From positions 6,455,501-6,519,500 of the forward strand of contig CM042042.1 in assembly GCA_023525975.1 (NCBI GenBank): a stretch of 64,000 nt of DNA, given 5' to 3'. This document shows positions 23,738 through 35,003 of this stretch, in pieces (the stretch's first letter is position 1; each line of letters opens with the position of its first letter). The DNA is from Smallanthus sonchifolius (lineage: Eukaryota; Streptophyta; Magnoliopsida; Asterales; Asteraceae). The translations under genes were made by a program, and so were the position numbers. The notes beneath the pieces are model-generated. The model had not been told where the DNA came from. It made no database searches and worked only from the letters and a program-made list of their open reading frames with translations.

Positions 23738-24880
23738 CTAGGTTAAAGCCCATGTTTTACATGGGTTTAATAAATACAATTTGTTATAAACCTACATTTT
23801 ATATGAAGATTTGTATATGTTTGGTGTTATTAGTCATCTGTGAAATAAGAAATAATTAAAAATTTCATATGATTTAGTAACTTTTAATAAAATATTAGAA
23901 TATATGTTAGATATTTAATTATTTAACATCATCATCTATACTATATAATAAAGGAAAATCATAGGGACACGTGTCAATTTATGGTTACTCCTCACCTTTA
24001 TTTTTCCGCATCTCTCTCCTATTAAATATTAATTATTCTGTTTCTATCTCCTATTAAATAATAATATCAAATAACAATCTTTATATTAATAAATAAAATT
24101 CTATAAACATGTGTCACTTTCTGGTTCATTTGTATCATTTTTTTCCCGCATCTCTCTCTCATATTGAATAATGATATTAAAATAATTTATTTTTAGATTT
24201 TTAATATAAATTTAATTACGGATACTTATTATTTAATAATAAATAGTTCAACCGATGTAATACACGGGTTTTTTAAAATATAGTTTTTTTATTACTAAGT
24301 ATATATAACATTTTATTTATTCAACCCGTGTAATACACATAATTTTAACCAAGTTATTTAATAGAAGAGAAAGACGAAAAACAAGAATCTAGATTTAATC
24401 AGAAGTCGACACGCAGCAACTATAGTTATTCATTTATTATAATATAGGTTAGAAACCTTGTATATTATAGTTGCTGTGAGTCGACTTTTGATGAAATCTA
24501 TAGTTATTCATTTATAGGGTGAATAAATGCAGTGTTATGTATGCTTAGTACTAAAGATCAAATATTACATAATTTTTTAATACAAATTTTAGAAACGTTA
24601 TATAGTTATTTTTTAAAAATGTTTTATAAAAAGAATGAAAGAAATGTTCAAACTATAAAAATGTTTTATGAACAAATCTATTTTAATTTAAAAATGTTTT
24701 ATATAAATAGTTATAAAAAACATTATTATTTAATAGAAAAGAGAGGCGGAAAACAAAAATTATAATTTTTTTATAGAAACTTGTATCATTAAATTGGAGA
24801 GAGAGAAGGGAAAAATATAAAGGATGAACATTATAATGATATGTGACATCTCAAAACCTTTATTTATTAGTATGTATAGA
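23738..24880 (-). mobile_element. Nested Helitron block
   Basis: The left edge is a minus-strand 3' end: CTAGGTTAAAG next to the hairpin CCCATGTTTTACATGGG. The right edge, TTATTTATTAGTATGTATAGA, is a minus-strand 5' end followed by T. Inside, a plus-strand Helitron starts at 23935 (TCTATACTATATAATAAAGG) and ends near 24282 after a GTAATACACGGG hairpin half. Further ACCCGTGTAATACAC words near 24325 suggest more nested ends. Confidence 0.6.
24402..24492. repeat. Imperfect 22-bp inverted repeat
   Basis: AAGTCGACACGCAGCAACTATA pairs with TATAGTTGCTGTGAGTCGACTT across a loop of about 45 bases, with three mismatches (shown here as AAGTCGACACGCAGCAACT and AGTTGCTGTGAGTCGACTT for the core). It lies inside the nested Helitron block. 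Confidence 0.55.
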
Positions 24881-25041
24881 TATAGATGTGTAAAAATGTA
24901 TAACATATACGAATGATAGAGAACAAAATTCAAAATATGTAAAAATTAATATATAATTGGGTTTCAAAAATACATTAATTACTATTTAATTCAATTTGAC
25001 TTTCATTACTATTTGATTCAAAATAAAAGCTACATAATTAT

Positions 25042-25291
25042 TGACGACGTATGATGAAAGGATCATACGTAAGGGGCCTAAAAGAAAGAAATCTAACTTC
25101 TTAAACCACCATAAGGGCCCACGAGAAGAAGCAACCAATAAGAAAGGGGCCGTCACTATCATACGGTTAAAGGAAAGAGAATGTAAAAATCCTATAAATA
25201 GAAGGTGATCTCATAGATGAAAGGGATCCAGAAACTTGTACTTGATTGAATTCGGGAATTATTATCAAAGTGGAGCTTTTACGTCTCTTCA
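25042..25291 (+). repeat. 5' LTR
   Basis: 250 bp, TG...CA ends. A perfect 9-bp inverted repeat, ACGTATGAT/ATCATACGT, lies at 25047-25070. TATA-like CCTATAAATAGAAGG at about 25191-25205 is the likely promoter, leaving roughly 60 bp of transcribed LTR. Confidence 0.92.
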
Positions 25292-25292
25292 T

Positions 25293-25310
25293 TGGCGCCA
25301 TCCCGGTCGA
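25293..25310 (+). other. Primer binding site
   Basis: TGGCGCCATCCCGGTCGA begins one base after the LTR. TGG pairs with the CCA end of a tRNA, and TGGCGCC starts are common in plant gypsy elements. The exact tRNA is not assigned. Confidence 0.7.
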
Positions 25311-25343
25311 ATAATAGTTACAACGGTATCCTGAATTCAATCT

Positions 25344-26897
25344 TTGCTAGCAATGGATAACATACAATCAGATTATGAATCCGATGAGGAGAGAAATCAC
25401 ATTACTAACACAGGGGCACCAACAGGAGATTCACAGTCTCAAGCTGGTATTCCTATGATCTCTTCGCTGAAGGATCGTCTGGCACAAACTCAAAACCATC
25501 CAGCAGATGTGTTGCCAGCAGCAGCAGCAGCATCTCATCTTCACACTTTGCATACTAATATACCTGCCTCGTTGCCCTCGCAGGCGGTCTTTTCATCCCC
25601 CATACCGCCTCTAATCCCAACTATCATTCCCACCCAAGTTACCCGGGACCTCCCACAACCTGCAATACCTCCCAGTTTCTCGCATAGCACCACATCTGGT
25701 ACACCCACTTATAATCTGCCGCAACTCATTACAACCACTGTTGGAATACCTCCCCTTCCCGTTTCCAATGCCCCGCCTATTCCAGGATCTCTCCCTTACA
25801 CCATGCCATTACTCGCAGGTAATGAATGGTGGATGGAACAACAGCGCCGGGCCCGAATGGACGAGCAATTTTGGAAAGAAATGCGTCTTGCAAAACTCCG
25901 GAACCGTTTAACATTTGAGGAAACCTCTTATGCCACACCGGGGGGATTTACACCTGCATACACTACCGGATCTCTCGCCGGAGGGCAGTCCGTTCCTCTC
26001 ACCCATCCGTACAGCACGCAGGGACCTCCTCCCGCACTCATACCCGTACCCGGGAATACTCCCCTAGTGGACATCCATCGCCCGTACCGACCAACAGCTT
26101 TGTTAACACAATCTAAGTTCACACCCCGAATAGCTCAAGCAGAAATACTTCGTAAGTTAAAAATGCCATCTACAGTGGGGAAATATGATGGTACCACAGA
26201 TCCGGATGATCACATCAATGTTTTTATTAGTGCTGGCGGGGTGGAGAGATGGGCCCTGCATGAATGGTGTCACATGTTTGTTCAAACCTTGGTCGGGACA
26301 GCTCACCTTTGGTACGATAGTTTACCTATAGGCCGGATCGACAGTTTTGATGAATTCTTGGAAAAGTTCATGCAACAATTCAGTCAGAAAAAATGACACA
26401 CGAAAGACAAGACAGAAATACTCCACATCCGGAGACGAGACGGGGAATCGGTGGAAGATTTCATTACCCGGTATAACAAAGAAAGTTTGCAAATAGCCGG
26501 GGCAGGGGAGGATTTAATGATCGCAGGTTTCATTCAAGGCATCCGACATGATGAGCTCATCCGTAGGCTCCATGGCCGAGACGGTTTACCAAAAACTATG
26601 GAAGAATTGATGACTGCCGCTCGTGCTTTCGTCCGGGCAGAAAGATCCGTCCGGAGCACTCATGAGCGTGATAAAAAGGATCAGCGAAGTGATCGAAAGG
26701 GAAAACAGCCACACTTCTCCAGACAGACTCAACGTTTTCGAGGACCTAGTACATGGACGAGGCCTCTCCCGTACACCCGCCCGGAACCTGTTAGATCTGT
26801 CAATACCTCCGCAAGGTTCAAGGATAATCCGGAGAACAGGGGATTTGCGTGGATTAACAAGTTGGCCAAAAGCCCCCGGAAAGTTCTTTTAACATAA
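25344..26897 (+). pseudogene. gag: gag, broken
   Basis: The frame opens at ATG 25344 (or 25353, MDNIQSDYESDEE). A long Pro/Thr/Ser-rich N-terminal region is followed by a Retrotrans_gag domain (about 26150-26640) with LKMPSTVGKYDGTTDPDDHI, WCHMFVQTL and AHLWYDSLP. TGA at 26394-26396 and TAA at 26895-26897 interrupt the same frame, the first in the middle of the domain. Homology continues without a frame change on both sides of each stop. Confidence 0.85.
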
Positions 26898-27848
26898 AAA
26901 ATAACATTAGAACCCCCGCGACCTCTCCACCCAAAATCCGTATGAGATCCCAAACGGTATTGTGATTTCCACAAAGACACTGGGCATGACACGGATCATT
27001 GTTGGCATTTACAAAAACAAATTGACATGGCCATACAAACCGGCAAACTTTCCCATCTGCTAAAAGAAATTCATGCCGAACCACCGGGAAGAAAGAATGC
27101 AGGCAAAAAACCGGTGCGTGACTTATGCATGATAATGAATGAGGAGTCATTAAGCTCACGGGGTTATAAACGCGGAGGTGCACGACTGGAAGCCTGGATG
27201 GAACAACCACTTACTTTATCGCCTGTTCAAGGGGGTGCCTCGTCCACCAGTCCAGTAGTAATCACAACATTAGTAGGTGATTACCGCATCAGTCGGATTT
27301 TAGTCGACAGTGGAGCTTCAATGGACGTCATGTATGAACAGCTTTTCAGACGTCTGGATATGGAAGATCAAAAAACCTTGGAACCTACCGACATTGATCT
27401 CATAGGGTTTTCCGTGGAATCCGTGGTCCCTCTAGGACAACTCATATTACCGATGACCCTAGAAGAAGGCGCTAAAATCCGTACGGTCCTCATGACTTTC
27501 ATAGTAATCCCGGCTGTTTCGAAAAATAACTTGATACTCGGACGACCAGGTTTGGCGTCTTTCCATGCAGCCGTGTCCACTGTCCACTCCGCTATCGCAT
27601 TCCCAACTCCCAAGGGAGTAGCGGTGGTTTATGCTGACCAAATCATGGAAGTACTACAAGCGCAAGCTAGTCGGACCTCGTGTAAAAATCATTTTGACAC
27701 TCACATGAAAAGTACATATGAACCAGAGAGGTGGATTATGAACCCCGCATACCCGGAACAGATAATTACCATTGGACACACCTTATCCACCGCAGGGCGA
27801 GACCGTTTGAAGCAGTTGTTACGAAACAACATAGATGTTTTTGCATAG
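26898..27848 (+). pseudogene. pol: Zinc knuckle and aspartic protease, broken
   Basis: Same frame as gag. A variant zinc knuckle, CDFHKDTGHDTDHC, starts at 26961 and follows a TGA at 26943-26945. The aspartic protease active site DSGAS is at 27306-27320, and LILGRPGL downstream is the usual second protease motif. TAG at 27846-27848 ends the segment right after DVFA, where related elements read on. Confidence 0.85.
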
Positions 27849-28677
27849 AAACCGGCAGATATGAAACCACGGGAATTAGCCGAACATCGTCTACATGTAT
27901 ACAAGTCTGCTAGCCCGGTAACTCAAAAACGACGGAGGATGGGCCCGGATAGAAGCAGGGCAGCTGTGGATCAAGTCCGGGATCTGGTTAATGCGGGGAT
28001 CCTCCGAGAAGTTCGTTATCCTTCATGGATCGCCAATCCAGTAATGGTAAAGAAAGGAAATGGCACCTGGCGTATGTGTATCGACTACAAAAATTTAAAT
28101 AGTGCATGTCCTAAGGACGCCTACCCCTTACCAGAAATTGATCTGAAAATTGACTCGTTAGCCCCTTTCCATTTCAAATGTTTTTTGGATGCTTACAAAG
28201 GCTATCATCAGATTCCCATGGCCGAAGACGACGAAGAAAAAACAGCTTTTATCACTGATATCGGCGCCTTTTGTTATACAAAAATGCCTTTTGGGTTAAA
28301 GAATGCAGGGGCCACTTATCAAAGGCTCATGGACAAAGTATTCGAGCCTCAAATTGGTAAAAATTTGGAGATCTATGTTGACGACTTGGTCATCAAAAGC
28401 CATGATGAAACAAATCTCCTAGCGGACATTGCTGAGACATTTTTAAGGTTGAAAGAATCCCGAATAATGTTAAACCTGGGGAAATGTTCATTTGGAGTAG
28501 AAAAAGGGAAATTCCTCGGTGTGATGGTCACCAAGGAAGGTTTCCGGGCAAATCCGGAAAAAGTTTCAGCTATCACCCGGATGCCTTCCCCGTCATCCAT
28601 CAAGGAGGTGCAAGCATTGAATGGACGTTTGGTGGCAATAAATCGATTTCTGGCTAAGCATGCAGAAAGATCTCTAC
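27849..28677 (+). pseudogene. pol: Reverse transcriptase, broken
   Basis: Continues in the same frame. RT motifs in order: NPVMVKKGNGTWRMCIDYKN, LDAYKGYHQI, KMPFGLKNAGATYQRLM and the catalytic YVDD at 28374-28385, then FLGVMVTKEGF. The frame is lost near 28677 by a one-base length change, after which homology resumes in a different frame. Confidence 0.9.
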
Positions 28678-29586
28678 TTTCATCCAAACTCTGAAAAATT
28701 GTCTCAACAAAGCACAGTTCCAATGGACGGACCAAGCAGAGGAGGCCTTCCAGCAACTGAAACTGTACCTTGCGAAACTCCCCACCCTTACGGCACCAGA
28801 AGAAGAAGAGAAGTTAACGGCATATATCGCGGCTGCGGATGCGGCCATTAGCGCCGTCCTTATGGTTGAAAGGAAAGGTGTGCAAACTCCTATCTATTAT
28901 GTCAGCCGGGTGTTAACAGACCCGGAGACAAGGTATTCCCTACTAGAGAAATTAACCTTCGCTTTAGTGAATGCTTCTCGAAGATTGCGTCGATACTTCC
29001 AAGCCCATCCGGTGGAAATACTCACCAATTTTCCCATCCAGCAAGTGTTAAAAAAACCTGAGTTATCCGGAAGATTAGCCAAGTGGGCGGTTGAATTAGG
29101 AGCTCTTAGTCTGGAATACAAGCCTCGAACCGCATTAAAAGGGCAGGTCATTGCCGATTTCCTTGCGGAAATACCGGAGGGGCGAGAAATGGAGATCACC
29201 AACGACCCAGTTATAGCTGAAATACAGATCAAAGCACCTCAATGGTGGTCATTATACACTGATGGGGCTTCAAGCATGGAAGGGTCCGGGGTCGGGCTTA
29301 TGTTACTTAGCCCAGATGGGTGGAAATCACATATGCGGTAAAATTAAACTTCAAAAGCACGAACAACGAAGCTGAATATGAAGCTCTGTTAGCCGAATTA
29401 CGATTAGCAGCGACCATGAAAGCCCAGCACATCCGGGCACACGTGGACTCACTCTTAGTGGCTAACCAAGTGAACAAGATTTACGAAGTCAAGGGGAAGA
29501 TGATGATCGAATACTTAAAAAAGACTAAGGAGATGATGTTGCAATTTCAAGAGTGTAGCATAAAGCATATTCCTCGAAGTCAAAAC
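28678..29586 (+). pseudogene. pol: RT connection and RNase H, broken
   Basis: From about 28679 the RT tail continues (WTDQAEEAFQQLK, then YYVSRVLTDPETRYS). RNase H begins at about 29245 with LYTDGAS, whose aspartate is a metal ligand. A length change near 29318 shifts to a third frame, which carries NNEAEYEALLAELRLA and HVDSLLV, the remaining RNase H acidic residues. Another shift near 29586 leads into integrase. Confidence 0.85.
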
Positions 29587-30947
29587 GGAAAGCAGATGCT
29601 TTAAGTAAATTGGCGTCGGTCCAGTTCGCTCACTTGGCGAAAGAAATACGAGTACAAACATTGGATAAGCCTTCCGTTTGCACAGAAGAAATTAGTCACC
29701 TTGAGGACGTTGGTTGGACATGGATGACGCCCTTGGTGGCATATTTGAAGGAAGGAACTTTGCCAGAAAATAGAGCAGAAGCGTTAAAGTTGCGAACAAA
29801 GGCCTTACAGTATCAGCTGGTAGACGACCGGCTCTATAGAAGAACTTTCCTAGGGCCTTTGTTAAGGTGTGTTGGTCAAAAGGAAGCTGAACTATTAGTT
29901 AAAGAGGTGCATGAAGGTTCATGTGGAATGCATGCCGGCCCAAGAATGATGGTGGCCAAGCTAATGAACATAGGATATTACTGGACGGGAATGCATGTCA
30001 CAGCAGTACAAACCTTGCAGAAGTGTTTTAGCTGTCAAAAGCACGCGCCTAAAACATTGAAGCCTAAGAATGATCTCATACCAGTGACTGGAGCGTGGCC
30101 TTTCCAAAAGTGGGGAATAGACATTGTCGGACAATTCCCGGAAGCACCCGGACGCGTCAAATTCCTAATCGTCGCGGTGGATTACTTCACCAAATGGGTG
30201 GAAGCTAAGGCAGTCGCAACAATTACTACCACCCAGATCAAAAAATTTGTGTGGGATTATATAATATGCCGTTTTGGCCTCCCTCTATACCTGGTAAGTG
30301 ACAATGGAACACAGTTCGAATCATTAGCCGGATGGTGTGAGGAAATGGGAATCCGGCAAGTTTTTACGTCCGTTGCTCATCCGCAGGGAAACGGTCAAGT
30401 AGAACGAATCAACCAGAGCATTCTAAAGGGCACAAAAACTAGGCTCGCAACCAAAGGGAGTTCTTGGGTTGAAGAGATACCTAGTGTATTATGGGCCCAT
30501 CGCACCACCCCGAAAACAAGCAATGGTGAAACTCCTTTCAGTTTAACTTATGGCCACGAAGCAGTAATCCCAGTCGAAATGGGTATGCCAACGATGCGTA
30601 TTGCTACAACAAATGGTCGGGATAATGATCAAGAATTAGGATTAAACTTGGATCTTTTGGAAGAAAGAAGGGAACAAGCACTCATCCAAGAAGCCAAGTA
30701 CAAGCAGGTTCTGGCCAAGTACTATAACAAGAACGTTGCACTTCACCAGTTTCGCCCAGGTGAATACGTTTTTAGAAACAATGAAGCCAGCAGGGCTGAG
30801 CCCGGAGGAAAGTTAGGGCCTAACTGGGAAGGGCCTTACCAGATCAAAGAGTCCCTGGGAAAGGGGGCACACTCCTTGACCAGATTGGATGGAACTAACG
30901 TACCCAGGACTTGGAATGCAGCCCAACTCAGGAAATGTTATATGTAG
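29587..30947 (+). pseudogene. pol: Integrase
   Basis: The longest uninterrupted pol segment (about 445 residues). It holds an HHCC zinc finger (VHEGSCGMHAG and LQKCFSCQKHA) and a catalytic core with aspartates at 30120 (WGIDIVG) and 30300 (VSDNGTQF) and glutamate at 30402 (NGQVERIN). The spacing from the second D to E is 33 residues, against the usual 35, so two codons appear to be missing between QF and WC. The C-terminal part (FRPGEYVFRNN, LGPNWEGPYQI) is present; no chromodomain follows. Confidence 0.88.
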
Positions 30948-31054
30948 TCTTTATGGCTATGTTCATGGTTTTTCAAGAAACAAAAAAGCAGAGCATGTTT
31001 TCAAAGACATAAATAGAATCCCCGTTTTTAAAATCAAACTAACATCTTTAAAAA

Positions 31055-31912
31055 GACCGGATCAATGTATCCGGCACCAAGACCGGACCACGTGTCCGGC
31101 ACCATGAAAAGATTGGATTTTAATCCAACATTTTAAAAGACCGGATCAATGTATCCGGCACCAAAAAAGACCGGATCAATGTATCCGGCATCATCAAAGA
31201 CCGGACCACGTATCCGACACCAAGAAGATTGGATTAAAATCCAACATTAAAAAAGACCGGATCAATGTATCCGGCACCATCAAAGACCGGACCACGTGTC
31301 CGGTACCAAGAAGATTGGATTAAAATCCAACATTAAAAAAGACCGGATCAATGTATCCGGCACTATCAAAGACCGGACCACGTGTCCGGCACCAAAAAGA
31401 TTGGATTAAAATCCAACATTAAAAAAGACCGGATCAATGTATCCGGCACCATCAAAGACCGGACCACGTGTCCGGCACCAAGAAGATTGGATTAAAATCC
31501 AACATTAAAAAAGACCGGATCAATGTATCCGGCACCATCAAAGACCGGACCACGTGTCCGGCACCAAGAAGATTGGATTAAAATCCAACATTAAAAAAGA
31601 CCGGATCAATGTATCCGGCACCATCAAAGACCGGACCACGTGTCCGGCACCAAGAAGATTGGATTAAAATCCAACATTAAAAAAGACTGGATCAATGTAT
31701 CCGGCACCATCAAAGACCGGACCACATGTCCGGCACCAAGAAGATTGGATTTTAATCTAACATTAAAAAAGACCGGATCAATGTATCCGGCACCAAAAAA
31801 GACCGGACCATGTGTCCGGCACCAAGAAGATTGGATTTTAATCCAACATTAAAAAAGACCGGATCAATATATCCGGCACCATAAAAGACTCGGCCACGTG
31901 TCCGGCACTATG
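31055..31912. repeat. 86-bp tandem array, three hairpins per unit
   Basis: The unit start GACCGGATCAATG recurs at 31255, 31341, 31427, 31513, 31599, 31685, 31771 and 31857, exactly 86 bp apart; irregular partial units lie at 31055-31254. Each unit has three short inverted repeats: CCGGAT...ATCCGG, CCGGAC...GTCCGG and TTGGAT...ATCCAA. The second usually contains the G-box CACGTG, intact in 7 of 10 positions (31081, 31285, 31371, 31457, 31543, 31629 and 31887 units). A lone related hairpin lies near 32023. Position between pol and the antisense gene matches 3' tandem arrays known in Tat elements. Confidence 0.95.
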
Positions 31913-32239
31913 AAAAGATCGGATTTGCAAATATTTAAGGATAAAGCAAAGCATAACACAAAAAGGGGATACTCATACTACGTTATAAGGCGGAGCACAG
32001 TACAAAGAAAACGCAGGGAATAAAGACCGGACCCCGTGTCCGGTACAAAACCAGATCAAGACAGTCAGCATGATAACAAAGCTTGTACAAATTGCAAATA
32101 TTCTTAAAAGCACAAATGAAAGACATAAAAAGGATACTTGAATTCAAAGGTAAATAAGTAGATACATAAATAAGATTACAGTATCAAAAAGTAAAAGAGC
32201 ACGCAGGCTCCAAAAAAGATAAATAAAAATACAAAGGGG

Positions 32240-34712
32240 TCAGTCTTCAATGGTAAGGACATCCCTGATCTCCCTAAGATCTGATTGATTAGCCAAAGAG
32301 GCAAGAGTACCTACTACGGGGAACTCCATAGTATCAAAGGCATCTTGCCTCTGAGTAAGTATGTTTCGGGCTCCAGCCAGAGAGGCTCTCTAAAGACAAA
32401 CCAGTTTTCCCCGCTTGAAACCCATCAACTAGCCCATCATGATAACCCGCCGCTTCCGCAGCTCCATTCAAACCAACTACCCCGTCAATAAACTCATCAC
32501 TGCCCTTGACTGCCTCCACCACCCTGGAAAACCCTTCCGCCACCAACCACTTCCTATCCTCCTTCAACAAAGATAATTCTTTCATCATTTTAGCCTTCTC
32601 CACCTCAAAACTCTCTTTCTCCTTCTCGAAAGACACCACCTTTCCCTCCAACATATCCAACCTTCCCCGGGACACCCTCAACTCCTCATCTTTCTCTGCC
32701 ACTTGAAATTCCAGCTCCTCGGAACGTGCCTTTGCTTCACGGATAATTTTGGCATGTTTCTCAAGCTCTTTATTTATCCGTGAGCAGGCCTCAGTGAACT
32801 CTGCTTGGGCTTTCGAGTGAGCGGCATCCCTCTCCTTCAATTGCCAATCTAGTTTCTTAACCTCTTGTGTAAGCATCAGCACCTTACCCGCATCTTCACT
32901 TTTCTGGGCCAAAGATTTCCTCAGATGAGCAACTTCCCTGCGACCCTCATCCCATTGCCGACATATCTCGGGCATGACCGCCATACTCTCAACCCAGCTC
33001 AAAGCAGCTCTATCGGACAGCACTTCCGGGGAACAGGTTGAATGGCGTAGTCGCTCGGCCGGGGGAAAAGCCTGCAACAAGAACGTCCGGCATAGGTGGG
33101 GATCTGTCAAACAGTCACCCTGCAAAATATTCCAGTTAGGAACATGTTTGGATTTAGAATCTGCCGGAGTCCAAGGCTCAGATTGGGTGGGCATCCTAAA
33201 ATCGGATTGGCTCGTGTGCACACAAGAAGATCTGGGAGAATGAACCTCCCCAGTTCCCGCTGGGGTCTTCTCCTTCCCTTTATCCCTGGGAGGGATTTGA
33301 GCCCCCATCGGCATGCTCTTGGGAATAGGGGAAGGTTTGACCTTAGGGACAGAAGTCTGAAGATTAAGACCTTCCGGGTCTTTAACAGCAGGTTTGGCTG
33401 TTTGCATGACTGGGCAAGTTGGAGTAACCCCTTCACCAGTTTTTAAGCCTAAAAAGCATCGGAAAGGAGAATATAAGGGAAAATATTCTTTACACTTAAT
33501 AAAGAAAAACAGAACAGATACACACCTTCGGGACTCGCTCCCGGGGCCTTTTTTCCAACAGCATAAGCCTCAGTCAACTTTCGCCTTTTCTTCTAGGGCG
33601 AGAGTACTTTCTCTCCGGAAGCACTCCCAGACGCTTTTTTCCTTACTAGAACCGCTTCAGGTTCATCTTCTTGACTCTCTGAAGCAATGCATCAACTTAA
33701 AACAATGAGTGGGAGAAAAAGGAAGGAAATAACCAAACATTCATTACGTATCAACTAACCAGCTACTAGAACCTCTTCAGCCTCTTGCAAACTAGCACGG
33801 GGAAAAAAGAAACGTTCATGAAAAACTTTGAGAACATTCCTTTCACCCGGCCCCACACTCAAATGTGTCCGGGTAAGGTTCTTAAAGGAATCCGGAAAAA
33901 GAACATCATAATAACTAGCAACTGCTGCAAGTGAAAAAGGGAAAACACAGTAAATACAAACATAATATATACAGGAGAGAAAGCGCCATCTATCGAGAAG
34001 AAATGTGGGACAACATACACTTACGTTCTTTTCCCACAGAATAAATCGGGACACGATCAAGCCTTCCCCAGTTCCGGCTCATACCAACACCGACAAGGGC
34101 ATGTTCCGGAATCTCCTGAATGTCGGCTGGACGGGAGGTCAATAGAGAAAAAACAGGAGTTTTCTTAAAAGCATCTAAATTAGGGGGAATGTCTACCACA
34201 GCCAGACGAAGTGACCGAATCTGCATGCTGGCGGGAACCATTCGGGCGGTTATATAGAAAAACCTTTCTTTCCAACCCCGGAATCCATGAGGGGTCTCTT
34301 TAGCATGAGGAACCACCCCGGGGCGTTTGGAGAAGGAAAACCAACTATCTTTCAAATATAGTTTGTAAAAATGATGAAAAATGGCGACGGAAGGGTCCTG
34401 CTTCAAGGCAATACAGCAGAACTCAAAATGCCTAATACGGCACATTCCAAGAGGGTGAACTTGGGAAAGGTGAATTTTGTAGAACTAAAGGAGATCGATA
34501 ACGAAGGAAGTGACCGGAACTCTGAAATTAGCCTCAGAGAAAAAGTCAGCATATAAGGAAATCTTGCTAGGAGGAGGTTTGGCCGCCATGCCTCCTGAGG
34601 AAGGGAACTCGGGTTCCAAATCATTAGGAATTCCATACGAAGCTTTCAATCTCTCGAAGCGCTCCACGCTCCAATTTATGGGAATCAAAGCCACGTCGGC
34701 GTTATCACCCAT
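32240..34712 (-). pseudogene. Antisense retroelement gene, Transposase_28-like, four exons
   Basis: Exons by GT-AG and phase: 34712-34025, 33924-33760, 33678-33526 and 33448 to a TGA ending at 32240. Exon 1 (SLYADFFSEANFRVPVTSF, HPLGMCRIRHFEFC, GWKERFFYI) resembles the plant domain called putative gypsy-type transposon (Transposase_28). Exon 2 has ASYYDVLFPDSFKN, exon 3 a basic KKRRKL stretch, and exon 4 a long coiled coil (about 33000-32530) and a conserved-looking tail. Damage: TAG at 34485-34487, TAG in exon 3, and a frame change near 32385. Antisense ORFs are known from Tat elements; function unknown. It could be a captured host gene. Confidence 0.75.
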
Positions 34713-34824
34713 TCGTCGAAGAAATTGACAAGATCGGAAGAAATTAAAGAAGCAAGGTTTTAGGCGAAATCAAAAAGGGCTCGTAGAAGACAAGTAAAAG
34801 ACAACAATACCTTACCCCCTCCCC

Positions 34825-34836
34825 CCTTTTTATAGA
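34825..34836 (-). promoter_or_regulatory. TATA box of the antisense gene
   Basis: CTATAAAAAGGG on the minus strand, about 115 bp before the ATG at 34712 and separate from the LTR promoter. It suggests the antisense gene is transcribed by itself toward pol. Confidence 0.5.
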
Positions 34837-34990
34837 AAAGAGAAGAAGACAGACAGTCGGATAGTGGCTTCCCAGGAAGGTTTATGGGACTGATGGACGA
34901 GACGTACGACAGGTTTGAAAGGAGCGTTGCCCGCACGTGTCAAATTTTTTAGTCAATGTAATTTTTTGAAGAAACAAAGAAAATCAAATT

Positions 34991-35003
34991 GACTAGGGGG
35001 ACT
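34991..35003 (+). other. Polypurine tract region
   Basis: GACTAGGGGGACT lies directly before the 3' LTR, where plus-strand priming occurs. It is purine-rich but not pure. Confidence 0.55.

Noticed and set aside
31640..31852. 70-residue open frame in the tandem array
   Set aside because: It is a by-product of the 86-bp repeat, whose unit leaves one frame open; it has no start context or domain.
31055..31912. CRISPR-like array
   Set aside because: Units are contiguous with no unique spacers, and the array lies inside a plant retrotransposon.
32506..33446. Plus-strand ORFs opposite the antisense exon 4
   Set aside because: They are shadows of the coiled-coil coding exon on the other strand.
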